This document shows, one piece after another, positions 7,166 through 12,796 of a DNA stretch of 12,796 bases. The notes beneath the pieces were generated by a model, which did no database searches, was not told the origin of the DNA, and worked only from the letters and a program-made list of their open reading frames with translations. Location: contig DCHE01000071.1 of the NCBI GenBank assembly GCA_002314775.1, forward strand, positions 1-12,796, in the 5' to 3' direction. The position numbers were made by a program, and so were the translations under genes. Source of the stretch: Lachnospiraceae bacterium UBA1760. GTDB taxonomy: Bacteria > Bacillota > Clostridia > Lachnospirales > Lachnospiraceae. Positions within the stretch are counted from its first letter, which is position 1, and each line of letters opens with the position of its first letter.

Positions 7166-7735
7166 TTATGGATTTCCCTTAAGTTCTGACAGAAGACCAG
7201 AGTAAGTCTCAGTGACAAGGCCCCTTATTTCCTTATCACTAATCGTAGTTCTTCCTGCCACTATCAAGGTTGCGATGCCATGAACCAGATACCATACCGC
7301 ACTGATCAGCTCTCCCTTTTGCTCATCAGTAAGGTCGTCAGCACCGGGAAGAATTTTTGGATAACTTAATGCTTCCCCTTTAAGCAAAAACTCTCCATCT
7401 CCCGGAATGTTCAGGTCATCGACTGATGCTATCAGTCTAAATAGGTTCTTCTCGTTTCTTGCAGTACTGATATATGCCATTGAGAGATTAACATATGCCG
7501 GCTCCGACTTCCCCTTGTATCTTGCCATGCTCTCTCTCATTCGCTCGGTACCCATACCGTACAATTCTACTCTAAGCTCTTCCATATTCGTGTAAACACG
7601 AAAAATAGGCTGTGTCGAACATCCAAGTCTCTCAGCAAGCTTTCTCGCCGTAACTGACTCAAACCCATTCTCAAGAGTCATTTGAAAAGCTTCAGTCTTA
7701 ATTTGTTCCTTTGATACCTTCACCTGAGGTGGCAT
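7166..7735 (-). CDS. TetR/AcrR-family transcriptional regulator
   Basis: A 189-residue one-component regulator. The N-terminal DNA-binding domain (about residues 8-55) has the TetR helix-turn-helix: VTARKLAERLGCSTQPIFRV then YTNMEEL (28-54), where TARKLAERLG is the positioning helix and STQPIFRVY the recognition helix. The C-terminal ligand/dimer domain includes AVWYLVHGIATLIVAGR (146-162), resembling the WHG-type TetR C-terminal domain. The ligand cannot be predicted. GGAG lies 10 bases before the ATG. Its leader is filled by eight 13-bp palindromic units (7761-7864) just downstream of a TTGACA promoter, so autoregulation is the simplest reading. The small membrane protein downstream is the other likely target in this window; the CDF gene upstream is separated by a terminator. 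Confidence 0.93.
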   Translation of the reverse strand: MPPQVKVSKEQIKTEAFQMTLENGFESVTARKLAERLGCSTQPIFRVYTNMEELRVELYGMGTERMRESMARYKGKSEPAYVNLSMAYISTARNEKNLFRLIASVDDLNIPGDGEFLLKGEALSYPKILPGADDLTDEQKGELISAVWYLVHGIATLIVAGRTTISDKEIRGLVTETYSGLLSELKGNP

Positions 7736-7760
7736 TATACACCCGCTCCAAACAAGAATA

Positions 7761-7864
7761 GATATATAACACTGTTATACATCCACGTTATACATCAGTG
7801 TTACGTATCAAAGTTACATATCAACGTTACATATCTTTGTTGTACAACTATGTTACATAACACA
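7761..7864. repeat. Eight tandem 13-bp units, each a 10-bp palindrome plus 3-bp spacer
   Basis: Units begin at 7761, 7774, 7787, 7800, 7813, 7826, 7839 and 7852. The 10-bp cores are GATATATAAC, GTTATACATC (twice), GTTACGTATC, GTTACATATC (twice), GTTGTACAAC and GTTACATAAC. All fit the self-complementary consensus GWTRYRYAWC, i.e. two inverted GWTRY half-sites with an alternating purine-pyrimidine centre. The 3-bp spacers are all different (ACT, CAC, AGT, AAA, AAC, TTT, TAT, ACA). A ninth, degenerate unit (7865-7877) overlaps the -10 of the tetR promoter. The array occupies most of the 5' UTR of the TetR gene. Conserved palindromes with free spacers at fixed pitch suggest protein binding; the TetR product is the obvious candidate. 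Confidence 0.85.
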
Positions 7865-7870
7865 GTTATT

Positions 7871-7900
7871 ATATTAGTACACTATATCTTGTTATGTCAA
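7871..7900 (-). promoter_or_regulatory. Sigma-A promoter for the tetR unit
   Basis: On the minus strand a perfect TTGACA (7900-7895), 18-bp spacer and TAATAT (7876-7871). Transcription should start near 7864, exactly where the palindromic array begins, so bound protein would block initiation or early elongation. Positions 7901-8010 hold no gene. They are AT-rich and contain two small inverted repeats, TAAAGCCTTTA (7966-7976) and ACTAT/ATAGT (7979-7993), of unknown meaning. Confidence 0.7.
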
Positions 7901-8010
7901 CATATTTTTGTGCTTTTTTAACACTTTTTTTACTGTTATTTTTCTTTCTTTAAGTCAAATGCGCGTAAAGCCTTTAGCACTATTTAAGATAGTTTTTCTG
8001 ACAGCTTCCA

Positions 8011-8041
8011 AATAAAAAAGGGGGTGAGAAAATCTCACCCC
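8011..8041 (-). terminator. Intrinsic terminator of the CDF transporter gene
   Basis: On the minus strand a perfect 9-bp stem GGGGTGAGA/TCTCACCCC with a 3-base loop is followed by CTTTTTTATTT. It lies 40 bp after the CDF stop codon and ends the presumed clpX-lon-ysxC-CDF transcript. Confidence 0.92.
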
Positions 8042-8080
8042 ATCTCTGTTTTAATCCTTACTATGATTTATTTAGTTGAA

Positions 8081-9247
8081 TTAGCTTCTTAATCTTTCAA
8101 CATCCACAGCTGCACTCAGGTTACCCGGTATGGATGCTATTTTGCCTTCTATCTGTTTCCTAACCTGCTCATCTGTCATTTTAAGCTCAGATGGTGCAAG
8201 AGCATCAAAAATAAGATTTATGTGTGTAGGTCCTGCAATCATTCTGAAGTTACGTATTGTGAGACTCTCATCAATACTCTTTGTAATCAGAGTACAAAGC
8301 CTCATCATTCTGACAGAAGCCTCGTCATCTGTAAATACTGGATCCATATGGATAACAGCATGGCAGCCTAGAACATCCCTTAATCTTCTCTCTATATTGT
8401 CAATTGTGTCATGAAGCTTAACGAAGTCCCCATCCGCTTTAACTTCTGCATGAAGAGATACTACTCTTCTTCCAGCGCCGTAATCACTTACAATCAAATC
8501 ATGTACTCCGAGTACATCATCATATGACATTACGAAATTTGCAATTTTATTTACGTACTCTGGGTCAACCTGCCCTCCAAGAAGTGGATTAATTGTGTCT
8601 CTTGCTGTACGTATTCCAGTATACACGATGAAGAGTGCTACAATTATCCCACAGTACCCATCTATCGCAACATGCGTATACTCAGAAATCATTGCTGACA
8701 GCAGTACTACAGATGTCGCAACACAATTGAACAAAGAATCATATGCCGCAGACTGAAGCACCAGCGATTCATACTTTTCTGCATGACTCTTATTATAATG
8801 ATACATATACAGTTTGACCGCTATAGAGATAATCAGAATCAATATAACAGTATTTGAGTACATTATGAATTCCGGGTTCATTATTCTTCTTACGGATGTA
8901 AAGATAAATTCTACACCCATAATGATAATAAGCATTGAAATAATAAATCCACTGATATACTCAAATCGTCCATGTCCGAACATGTGCTTATTTTCCGGCT
9001 TTTGTTCAGACATTCTATATCCGATAAGCTGTAATATTGACGACCCTCCATCTGATAAATTGTTAAATGCGTCTGCCATAACTGAGACTGAACCTGAAAT
9101 AATACCGGCTGTCAGCTTAACAACAAACAAAACCAGATTGAGAAATATCCCCACTCCTCCAAGAAGCTCACCATACTTTCTTCTTAAAGAAGACGCAGTA
9201 TCATTCTCGTCACATTTGATTAACTGTTTCGATAATAAAGCTATCAT
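8081..9247 (-). CDS. Cation diffusion facilitator (CDF) family divalent metal efflux transporter
   Basis: A 388-residue inner-membrane antiporter. Six hydrophobic segments lie within about residues 30-215, followed by a cytoplasmic dimer domain (about 225-305, GVHDLIVSDYGAGRRVVSLH). The CDF signature MADAFNNLSDGGSS is in TM2, and the conserved loop FGHGRFEYISG follows it. The metal-site positions read N62xxxD66 in TM2 and D170xxxN174 in TM5 (YDSLFNC). The Asn in TM2 resembles CDFs linked to Mn/Fe rather than the His/Asp of Zn transporters, but TM5 usually has Asp or His where N174 stands, so the substrate is uncertain. Residues from about 306 form an extra soluble C-terminal part beyond the minimal fold. 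AAGGGGA precedes the ATG. It lies 83 bp after ysxC with no terminator or obvious promoter between. Confidence 0.92.
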   Translation of the reverse strand: MIALLSKQLIKCDENDTASSLRRKYGELLGGVGIFLNLVLFVVKLTAGIISGSVSVMADAFNNLSDGGSSILQLIGYRMSEQKPENKHMFGHGRFEYISGFIISMLIIIMGVEFIFTSVRRIMNPEFIMYSNTVILILIISIAVKLYMYHYNKSHAEKYESLVLQSAAYDSLFNCVATSVVLLSAMISEYTHVAIDGYCGIIVALFIVYTGIRTARDTINPLLGGQVDPEYVNKIANFVMSYDDVLGVHDLIVSDYGAGRRVVSLHAEVKADGDFVKLHDTIDNIERRLRDVLGCHAVIHMDPVFTDDEASVRMMRLCTLITKSIDESLTIRNFRMIAGPTHINLIFDALAPSELKMTDEQVRKQIEGKIASIPGNLSAAVDVERLRS

Positions 9248-9287
9248 ATTTTCCCCTTATTTCCGCTTCTCCCCATCGCGGACCACT

Positions 9288-9300
9288 CTTAATCATTAAG
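9288..9300. repeat. 13-bp palindrome between ysxC and the CDF gene
   Basis: CTTAATCATTAAG is a perfect inverted repeat (6-bp arms, one central base) 41 bp upstream of the CDF start. It could be an operator half-way between the two genes or a weak hairpin; there is no U-tract and no promoter I can support next to it. Confidence 0.25.
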
Positions 9301-9330
9301 TGCTTATTTTCAACCTGTTATATGCAGGAA

Positions 9331-9948
9331 CTATTCTGATTCGGGTGCAATATCAGTATTCCCAAGTCCAAGAACAGCTTCAATATCAGCATAGATTTCA
9401 TCTCTTCCCTGCTTGGTCTCAGCCGAAAAAGGTATTACCTTCGTTCCCTTTCTCAGTTTAAGACCTTCCCTTAACATTTTAACATGTTTATCCTTCTGTG
9501 ACCTGTTTATTTTATCAAGTTTTGTCGCAATTATTACAGGCTCATATCCACTACCGATAATCCAGTCATACATCTGTTTGTCATTTGCATTTGGCTCGTG
9601 ACGAATATCAACAAGGAGATATACCTTTCTTAACTGCTGTGAAGTATTCAGATACCGTTCAATCATTTTACCCCACTTTTCTTTCTCAGTCTTTGATACC
9701 TTGGCATATCCATATCCAGGGAGGTCAACAAAGAATATTTCCTTATTTACATTATAGTAATTTATAGTCTGTGTTTTTCCGGGCTGGGAAGATGTTCTGG
9801 CCAGTGATTTTCTATTCATTAAAGCATTTATTAATGATGATTTTCCCACATTTGACTTTCCGGCAAATGCAATTTCTGGAATTGTATTAACCGGTAGCTT
9901 ACTTGTTATTCCACATACTGTTTCAAGTTCTGCTGACTTTATGATCAT
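9331..9948 (-). CDS. engB: Ribosome biogenesis GTPase YsxC/EngB (YihA family)
   Basis: A 205-residue Era-like GTPase needed in Bacillus subtilis for late 50S subunit assembly. Motifs are G1 GKSNVGKS (30-37), G2 region GKTQTINYY (57-65), G3 DLPGYGYAKV (75-84), G4 TKLDK (142-146) and G5 FSAE (174-177). Length and order match the family, with a short acidic tail. The ATG at 9948 has AAAGG 7 bases upstream. It lies 95 bp after lon, the same lon-ysxC order found in Bacillus, which supports both the assignment and the Firmicute placement. A possible promoter in that gap (10009-10038) could give expression independent of lon. Confidence 0.97.
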   Translation of the reverse strand: MIIKSAELETVCGITSKLPVNTIPEIAFAGKSNVGKSSLINALMNRKSLARTSSQPGKTQTINYYNVNKEIFFVDLPGYGYAKVSKTEKEKWGKMIERYLNTSQQLRKVYLLVDIRHEPNANDKQMYDWIIGSGYEPVIIATKLDKINRSQKDKHVKMLREGLKLRKGTKVIPFSAETKQGRDEIYADIEAVLGLGNTDIAPESE

Positions 9949-10008
9949 TCTTCTGCCTTTCCTTCAATATCATTTTCCCCAGTTTCATTTCCATGTGTCA
10001 CGCAAAAT

Positions 10009-10038
10009 AGTATACTCAGGTTTTTGTTAATATTCCAA
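10009..10038 (-). promoter_or_regulatory. Possible internal promoter for engB
   Basis: On the minus strand TTGGAA (10038-10033), an 18-bp spacer and TATACT (10014-10009) sit in the lon-engB gap. The -10 matches five of six bases; the -35 is weaker. The -35 overlaps an AATATT-TGG-AATATT inverted repeat just after the lon stop codon, too AT-rich to be a convincing terminator. Confidence 0.42.
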
Positions 10039-10043
10039 ATATT

Positions 10044-12404
10044 CTATACAAGCGCATACTTTAATACTTCTTCCATGCTTTCAACAAAAATAATATCAAG
10101 ACCACCCTTTATCTCGTCTGAAATATCTTCCACATCAGGCTTATTTTTTACGGGTACAAGCACTGTCTTTATTCCTGCTGTTGATGCAGCAAGCAGTTTT
10201 TCCTTAAGTCCTCCAATAGGAAGCACTCTTCCTCTTAGTGTTATCTCACCAGTCATAGCCACTTGGGCCCTAACCTCTTTTTCTGTAATTGCCGAGAATA
10301 CTGCCGTTGCCATTGTTATTCCTGCACTTGGGCCATCTTTAGGTACCGCCCCCTGTGGAATATGGATATGGAAATCGTGTTCCTTGAAGAAATCAGCTGC
10401 TATGCCATAGTTTCCTGCAATTGATCTGATATAGCTGATTCCTGTGCTGGCTGACTCTTTCATAACATCTCCAAGCTGACCTGTCAGTATTATCTCGCCC
10501 TTACCAGGCATAACATTAACCTCAATCTGAAGTGTATCCCCACCTACAGCAGTCCATGCCAAACCGCGTACTATTCCAACTTCATCCTTTTCATTTGCAG
10601 GATCAAAATGATACTTCTCCATTCCAAGAAAGTCAGCAAGATTGTCTTTAGTCACCTTTACACGACTCTTGCCATCCTGAATTATTTCTTTTGCCGCTTT
10701 TCTGCAAATCTGGCTTATACATCTCTCAAGACCACGAACTCCGGCCTCTTTAGTATAATGCCTGATAATGCTCATAAGTGCATCATCTTCAATTTTAAGA
10801 GATGAATTCTTTATACCATTAGCCTTATACTGCTTCTTAATAAGATGCTCCTTTGCAATGTGGAACTTCTCATTTTCAGTGTAGCTTGTTACATTAATGA
10901 CTTCCATCCTGTCAAGTAGCGGTCTTGGAATACTGTTTATATCATTTGCTGTAGCAATAAACATTACCTCTGACAAATCTATGGGTATTTCAATATAGTG
11001 ATCTCTGAACCTGCAGTTCTGTTCACTATCTAGAACTTCAAGTAGTGCAGAGCTTGTATCTCCCTTGTAATCTGAACTAACCTTGTCGATTTCATCCAGA
11101 AGCATAAGTGGATTCTTAACTCCTGCCGATTTCATTCCACTTGCAATTCTACCTGGCATTGCCCCTACATATGTACGTCTGTGGCCTCTTATTTCTGCCT
11201 CGTCTCTTACACCTCCAAGAGATATGCGCACATACTTCTTATTCAGAGCTGTAGCTACAGATCTTGCAATACTGGTCTTACCTGTTCCTGGAGGTCCTAC
11301 TAAACATATAATAGGACTGTCACCCTTTTCAGTAAGAGCACGAACAGCAAGGAACTCAAGTACTCGCTCTTTTACCTTTTCAAGGCCGTAGTGATCTCTG
11401 TTAAGTATTTTTTCTGCTTTATCAATATTCTTTGAATCCTTAGATGCCTTATCCCATGGCATTTCTAGAACTGTTTCAATGTATCCTCTCTGTACTGAGC
11501 TCTCGGATGATTCAGATGGCAGCCTTGAGAAACGGTCAATCTCCTTGGCAATTTTTTCCTTAACTTCATCAGTAGCCTTAAGTTTAGATAGTTCCTCCCT
11601 AAATGTATCTATATCACTTACAGAAGTATCATCGCCCAGTTCCTTTCTGATAAGCTTCATCTGCTCCCTGAGCACATAATCACGTTGATTCTTCTCAACC
11701 TTTGATTTAATGCTGTTTGAAAGATCTCTCTTTATATTATCTACTTCAATTTCTCTTGTAAGAATTGAAGAAAGAACCATAAATCTTTCTCTTACATCAA
11801 TAGCATTAAGTATTTTTAGTCTGTCACCGGGAATAAGTGGCATCGATCCTGCTATTGAGTCAATCAGATCCGATATATTATTTACTTCAGAGAAGCGTCG
11901 TTCCATATTTTTCACAGCCTTTGGATTGCTCTTGCTGTATTTAATAAACATGTCCCTAAGCATTCTGACCATGGCCATCATTTCAGCCACTTCTTCTATC
12001 TGAGCCTTCGACTTTTCCTCATCTTCTACCTTCAGCTCCAGTACATTATCCGGCTTATTTATAACTCTGATTTCAGCAATATATATACCTTCATTATCAT
12101 CAACTGAGATAAGTTCTGCTCTTGACAGTGCCTCTACATGGACTCTTACTATATTGCCTGACAGCTTTGTAAGTTCACGGACTTTTGATACAACACCGAT
12201 TGTATTAACAGTTTCTGTTGTAACCTCTTCTCCCTGACCATTTCTTGATGTGATAAATACAAGCTGGTTTCTATGCATGGAAGCCTCTATATTACTTATA
12301 AGACTGTCATGATTTGTAATATCAAACTGCACTATCATGCCCGGAATAATAATCATCCCATCAAGTGCAACCATTGGCATTTTCTTTTTTACAGCTCTTG
12401 CCAT
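10044..12404 (-). CDS. lon: ATP-dependent Lon protease
   Basis: A 786-residue LonA protease, of usual bacterial length, that degrades misfolded and regulatory proteins in the cytoplasm as a hexamer. The N-terminal LON substrate domain (about 8-215) opens MPMVALDGMIIIPGM. A coiled helical linker (about 220-310, REQMKLIRKELGDD) precedes the AAA+ module with Walker A GPPGTGKT (370-377), Walker B LLDEID (435-440) and DRM (Arg499) as probable arginine finger. The proteolytic domain has catalytic Ser693 in PKDGPSAG and Lys736 in GGLKEK, separated by 43 residues as in E. coli Lon. AGAGGTGA precedes the ATG by 6 bases. It follows clpX across a 140-bp hairpin-rich gap. I see no CIRCE or CtsR operator there, so any heat-shock control is not evident. 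Confidence 0.98.
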   Translation of the reverse strand: MARAVKKKMPMVALDGMIIIPGMIVQFDITNHDSLISNIEASMHRNQLVFITSRNGQGEEVTTETVNTIGVVSKVRELTKLSGNIVRVHVEALSRAELISVDDNEGIYIAEIRVINKPDNVLELKVEDEEKSKAQIEEVAEMMAMVRMLRDMFIKYSKSNPKAVKNMERRFSEVNNISDLIDSIAGSMPLIPGDRLKILNAIDVRERFMVLSSILTREIEVDNIKRDLSNSIKSKVEKNQRDYVLREQMKLIRKELGDDTSVSDIDTFREELSKLKATDEVKEKIAKEIDRFSRLPSESSESSVQRGYIETVLEMPWDKASKDSKNIDKAEKILNRDHYGLEKVKERVLEFLAVRALTEKGDSPIICLVGPPGTGKTSIARSVATALNKKYVRISLGGVRDEAEIRGHRRTYVGAMPGRIASGMKSAGVKNPLMLLDEIDKVSSDYKGDTSSALLEVLDSEQNCRFRDHYIEIPIDLSEVMFIATANDINSIPRPLLDRMEVINVTSYTENEKFHIAKEHLIKKQYKANGIKNSSLKIEDDALMSIIRHYTKEAGVRGLERCISQICRKAAKEIIQDGKSRVKVTKDNLADFLGMEKYHFDPANEKDEVGIVRGLAWTAVGGDTLQIEVNVMPGKGEIILTGQLGDVMKESASTGISYIRSIAGNYGIAADFFKEHDFHIHIPQGAVPKDGPSAGITMATAVFSAITEKEVRAQVAMTGEITLRGRVLPIGGLKEKLLAASTAGIKTVLVPVKNKPDVEDISDEIKGGLDIIFVESMEEVLKYALV

Positions 12405-12425
12405 TTTTAATCACCTCTATATAGA

Positions 12426-12447
12426 AGAAATGCCTGCAGGCATTTCT
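12426..12447. repeat. Perfect 22-bp palindrome in the lon leader
   Basis: AGAAATGCCTG is followed directly by its exact complement, giving a gapless 22-bp palindrome that ends 21 bp before the lon start codon. On the minus strand it is followed by TCTATATAGA, another palindrome, which overlaps the lon ribosome binding site. It may be a dimeric-protein operator or, in RNA, a hairpin that affects lon translation. There is no U-tract. Confidence 0.6.
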
Positions 12448-12472
12448 CTGATGCCTCAAAGCCGGCAGGCTC

Positions 12473-12491
12473 CCACGCGCTTCGCACGTGG
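12473..12491 (-). other. GC-rich hairpin between clpX and lon (second of the cluster)
   Basis: On the minus strand CCACGTGC, loop GAA, GCGCGTGG: an 8-bp stem with one G-U pair. No U-tract follows, so on its own it does not look like an intrinsic terminator. It may stabilise RNA ends or slow polymerase. Confidence 0.55.
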
Positions 12492-12503
12492 TAAATACTA
12501 ACT

Positions 12504-12529
12504 ACGGCGCCACCTGAAGGCGACGCCGT
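12504..12529 (-). other. GC-rich hairpin just after clpX (first of the cluster)
   Basis: On the minus strand ACGGCGTCGCC, loop TTCA, GGTGGCGCCGT: an 11-bp stem with two G-U pairs, 18 bp after the clpX stop codon. The bases that follow (AGTTAGTATTT) are only a poor U-tract, so it is at most a leaky terminator that would let part of clpX transcription enter lon. Confidence 0.6.
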
Positions 12530-12547
12530 TAATAAACTATTCTTTCC

Positions 12548-12796
12548 TTATGACGCGCTGCCGCGCACAACTAAGGGCTCGGAATTTCCGAGAATAGAAT
12601 CCTTTGTAATAATACATTTTGTAATAGAATCATCTGAAGGAATTTCAAACATAAGGTCATTCATTGTATGTTCAAGTATTGATCTAAGTCCTCTTGCTCC
12701 AGTCTTTCTGGTATATGCCTTATGAGCAATTTCTCTTATTGCCTCTTCCTCAAACTCAAGATCCACATCATCAAGATCAAATAATGCCTTATACTG
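12548..12796 (-). CDS. clpX: ATP-dependent Clp protease ATP-binding subunit ClpX, C-terminal end
   Basis: The last 82 codons of a protein entering from the right edge. It reads QYKALFDLDDVDLEFEEEA, then IREIAHKAYTRKTGARGLRS, then ILEHTMNDLMFEIPSDD, which is the C-terminal small AAA+ subdomain of ClpX, including the sensor-2 segment GARGLRS with its arginine. ClpX is the hexameric unfoldase that feeds ClpP. The frame is open to the window end. The C-terminus (SEPLVVRGSAS) is short and normal for the family. Its position upstream of lon and engB matches the conserved clpX-lon-ysxC block of Firmicutes. Confidence 0.96.
   Translation of the reverse strand, partial: QYKALFDLDDVDLEFEEEAIREIAHKAYTRKTGARGLRSILEHTMNDLMFEIPSDDSITKCIITKDSILGNSEPLVVRGSAS

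Noticed and set aside
7761..7877. CRISPR-like array
   Set aside because: The repeat core is 10 bp and spacers only 3 bp. There are no cas genes, and the symmetry fits protein sites.
10024..12003. Several plus-strand open frames of 65-128 codons opposite lon
   Set aside because: All are antisense to the intact Lon coding sequence and have no recognisable product or own expression signals.
12405..12547. Heat-shock operator (CIRCE for HrcA or CtsR heptads) upstream of lon
   Set aside because: Neither the TTAGCACTC/GAGTGCTAA pair nor GGTCAAA tandem heptads is present.
1..12796. tRNA, rRNA, transposase or integrase genes
   Set aside because: I found no cloverleaf-like, rRNA-like or transposase/integrase sequence. 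The window is ordinary chromosomal backbone apart from the repeats listed.

Overview
The window looks like a chromosomal segment from a low-to-moderate GC Gram-positive anaerobe, most likely of the Clostridia/Lachnospiraceae type. The reasons are the clpX-lon-ysxC(engB) gene order known from Firmicutes, AGGAG-type ribosome binding sites, UUG starts, TTGACA/TATAAT promoters, a secreted SH3-NlpC/P60 wall hydrolase, and no outer-membrane genes. The genus is inference. Every gene I accept lies on the minus strand, so transcription runs from right to left.

Layout from right (upstream) to left (downstream): the 3' end of clpX (12548-12796); a 140-bp gap packed with hairpins, including a perfect 22-bp palindrome; lon (10044-12404); ysxC/engB (9331-9948), with a possible promoter of its own; and a CDF-family metal cation efflux gene (8081-9247), closed by a strong intrinsic terminator (8011-8041). 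Next comes a separate two-gene unit: a TetR-type regulator (7166-7735) and a small arginine-rich two-helix membrane protein (6722-7048), closed by another hairpin terminator. Then come lgt (5627-6448), with a near-ideal sigma-A promoter, and typA/bipA (3669-5501). The NlpC/P60 endopeptidase gene (2088-3587) has its own promoter beside the typA stop codon and its own terminator. At the left edge are a NeuB-type nonulosonate synthase (887-1960) and the start of a polysaccharide flippase (1-855), which look like the upstream end of a surface-glycan locus.

The genes fall into housekeeping themes: ATP-dependent proteolysis (ClpX, Lon), ribosome-associated GTPases (YsxC, TypA), lipoprotein maturation (Lgt), wall remodelling (NlpC/P60), metal efflux (CDF) and surface glycan synthesis.

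The most unusual structure is in the tetR leader. Eight consecutive 13-bp units, each a 10-bp palindrome fitting GWTRYRYAWC plus a 3-bp variable spacer, run from 7761 to 7864. They start where transcription from a TTGACA promoter should begin and fill most of the 5' UTR. They look like a phased operator array or an RNA-level element, most simply for the adjacent TetR protein. Secondary points of interest are a structured leader before the small membrane protein gene, a pair of direct repeats enclosing a hairpin upstream of lgt, and the hairpin cluster between clpX and lon.
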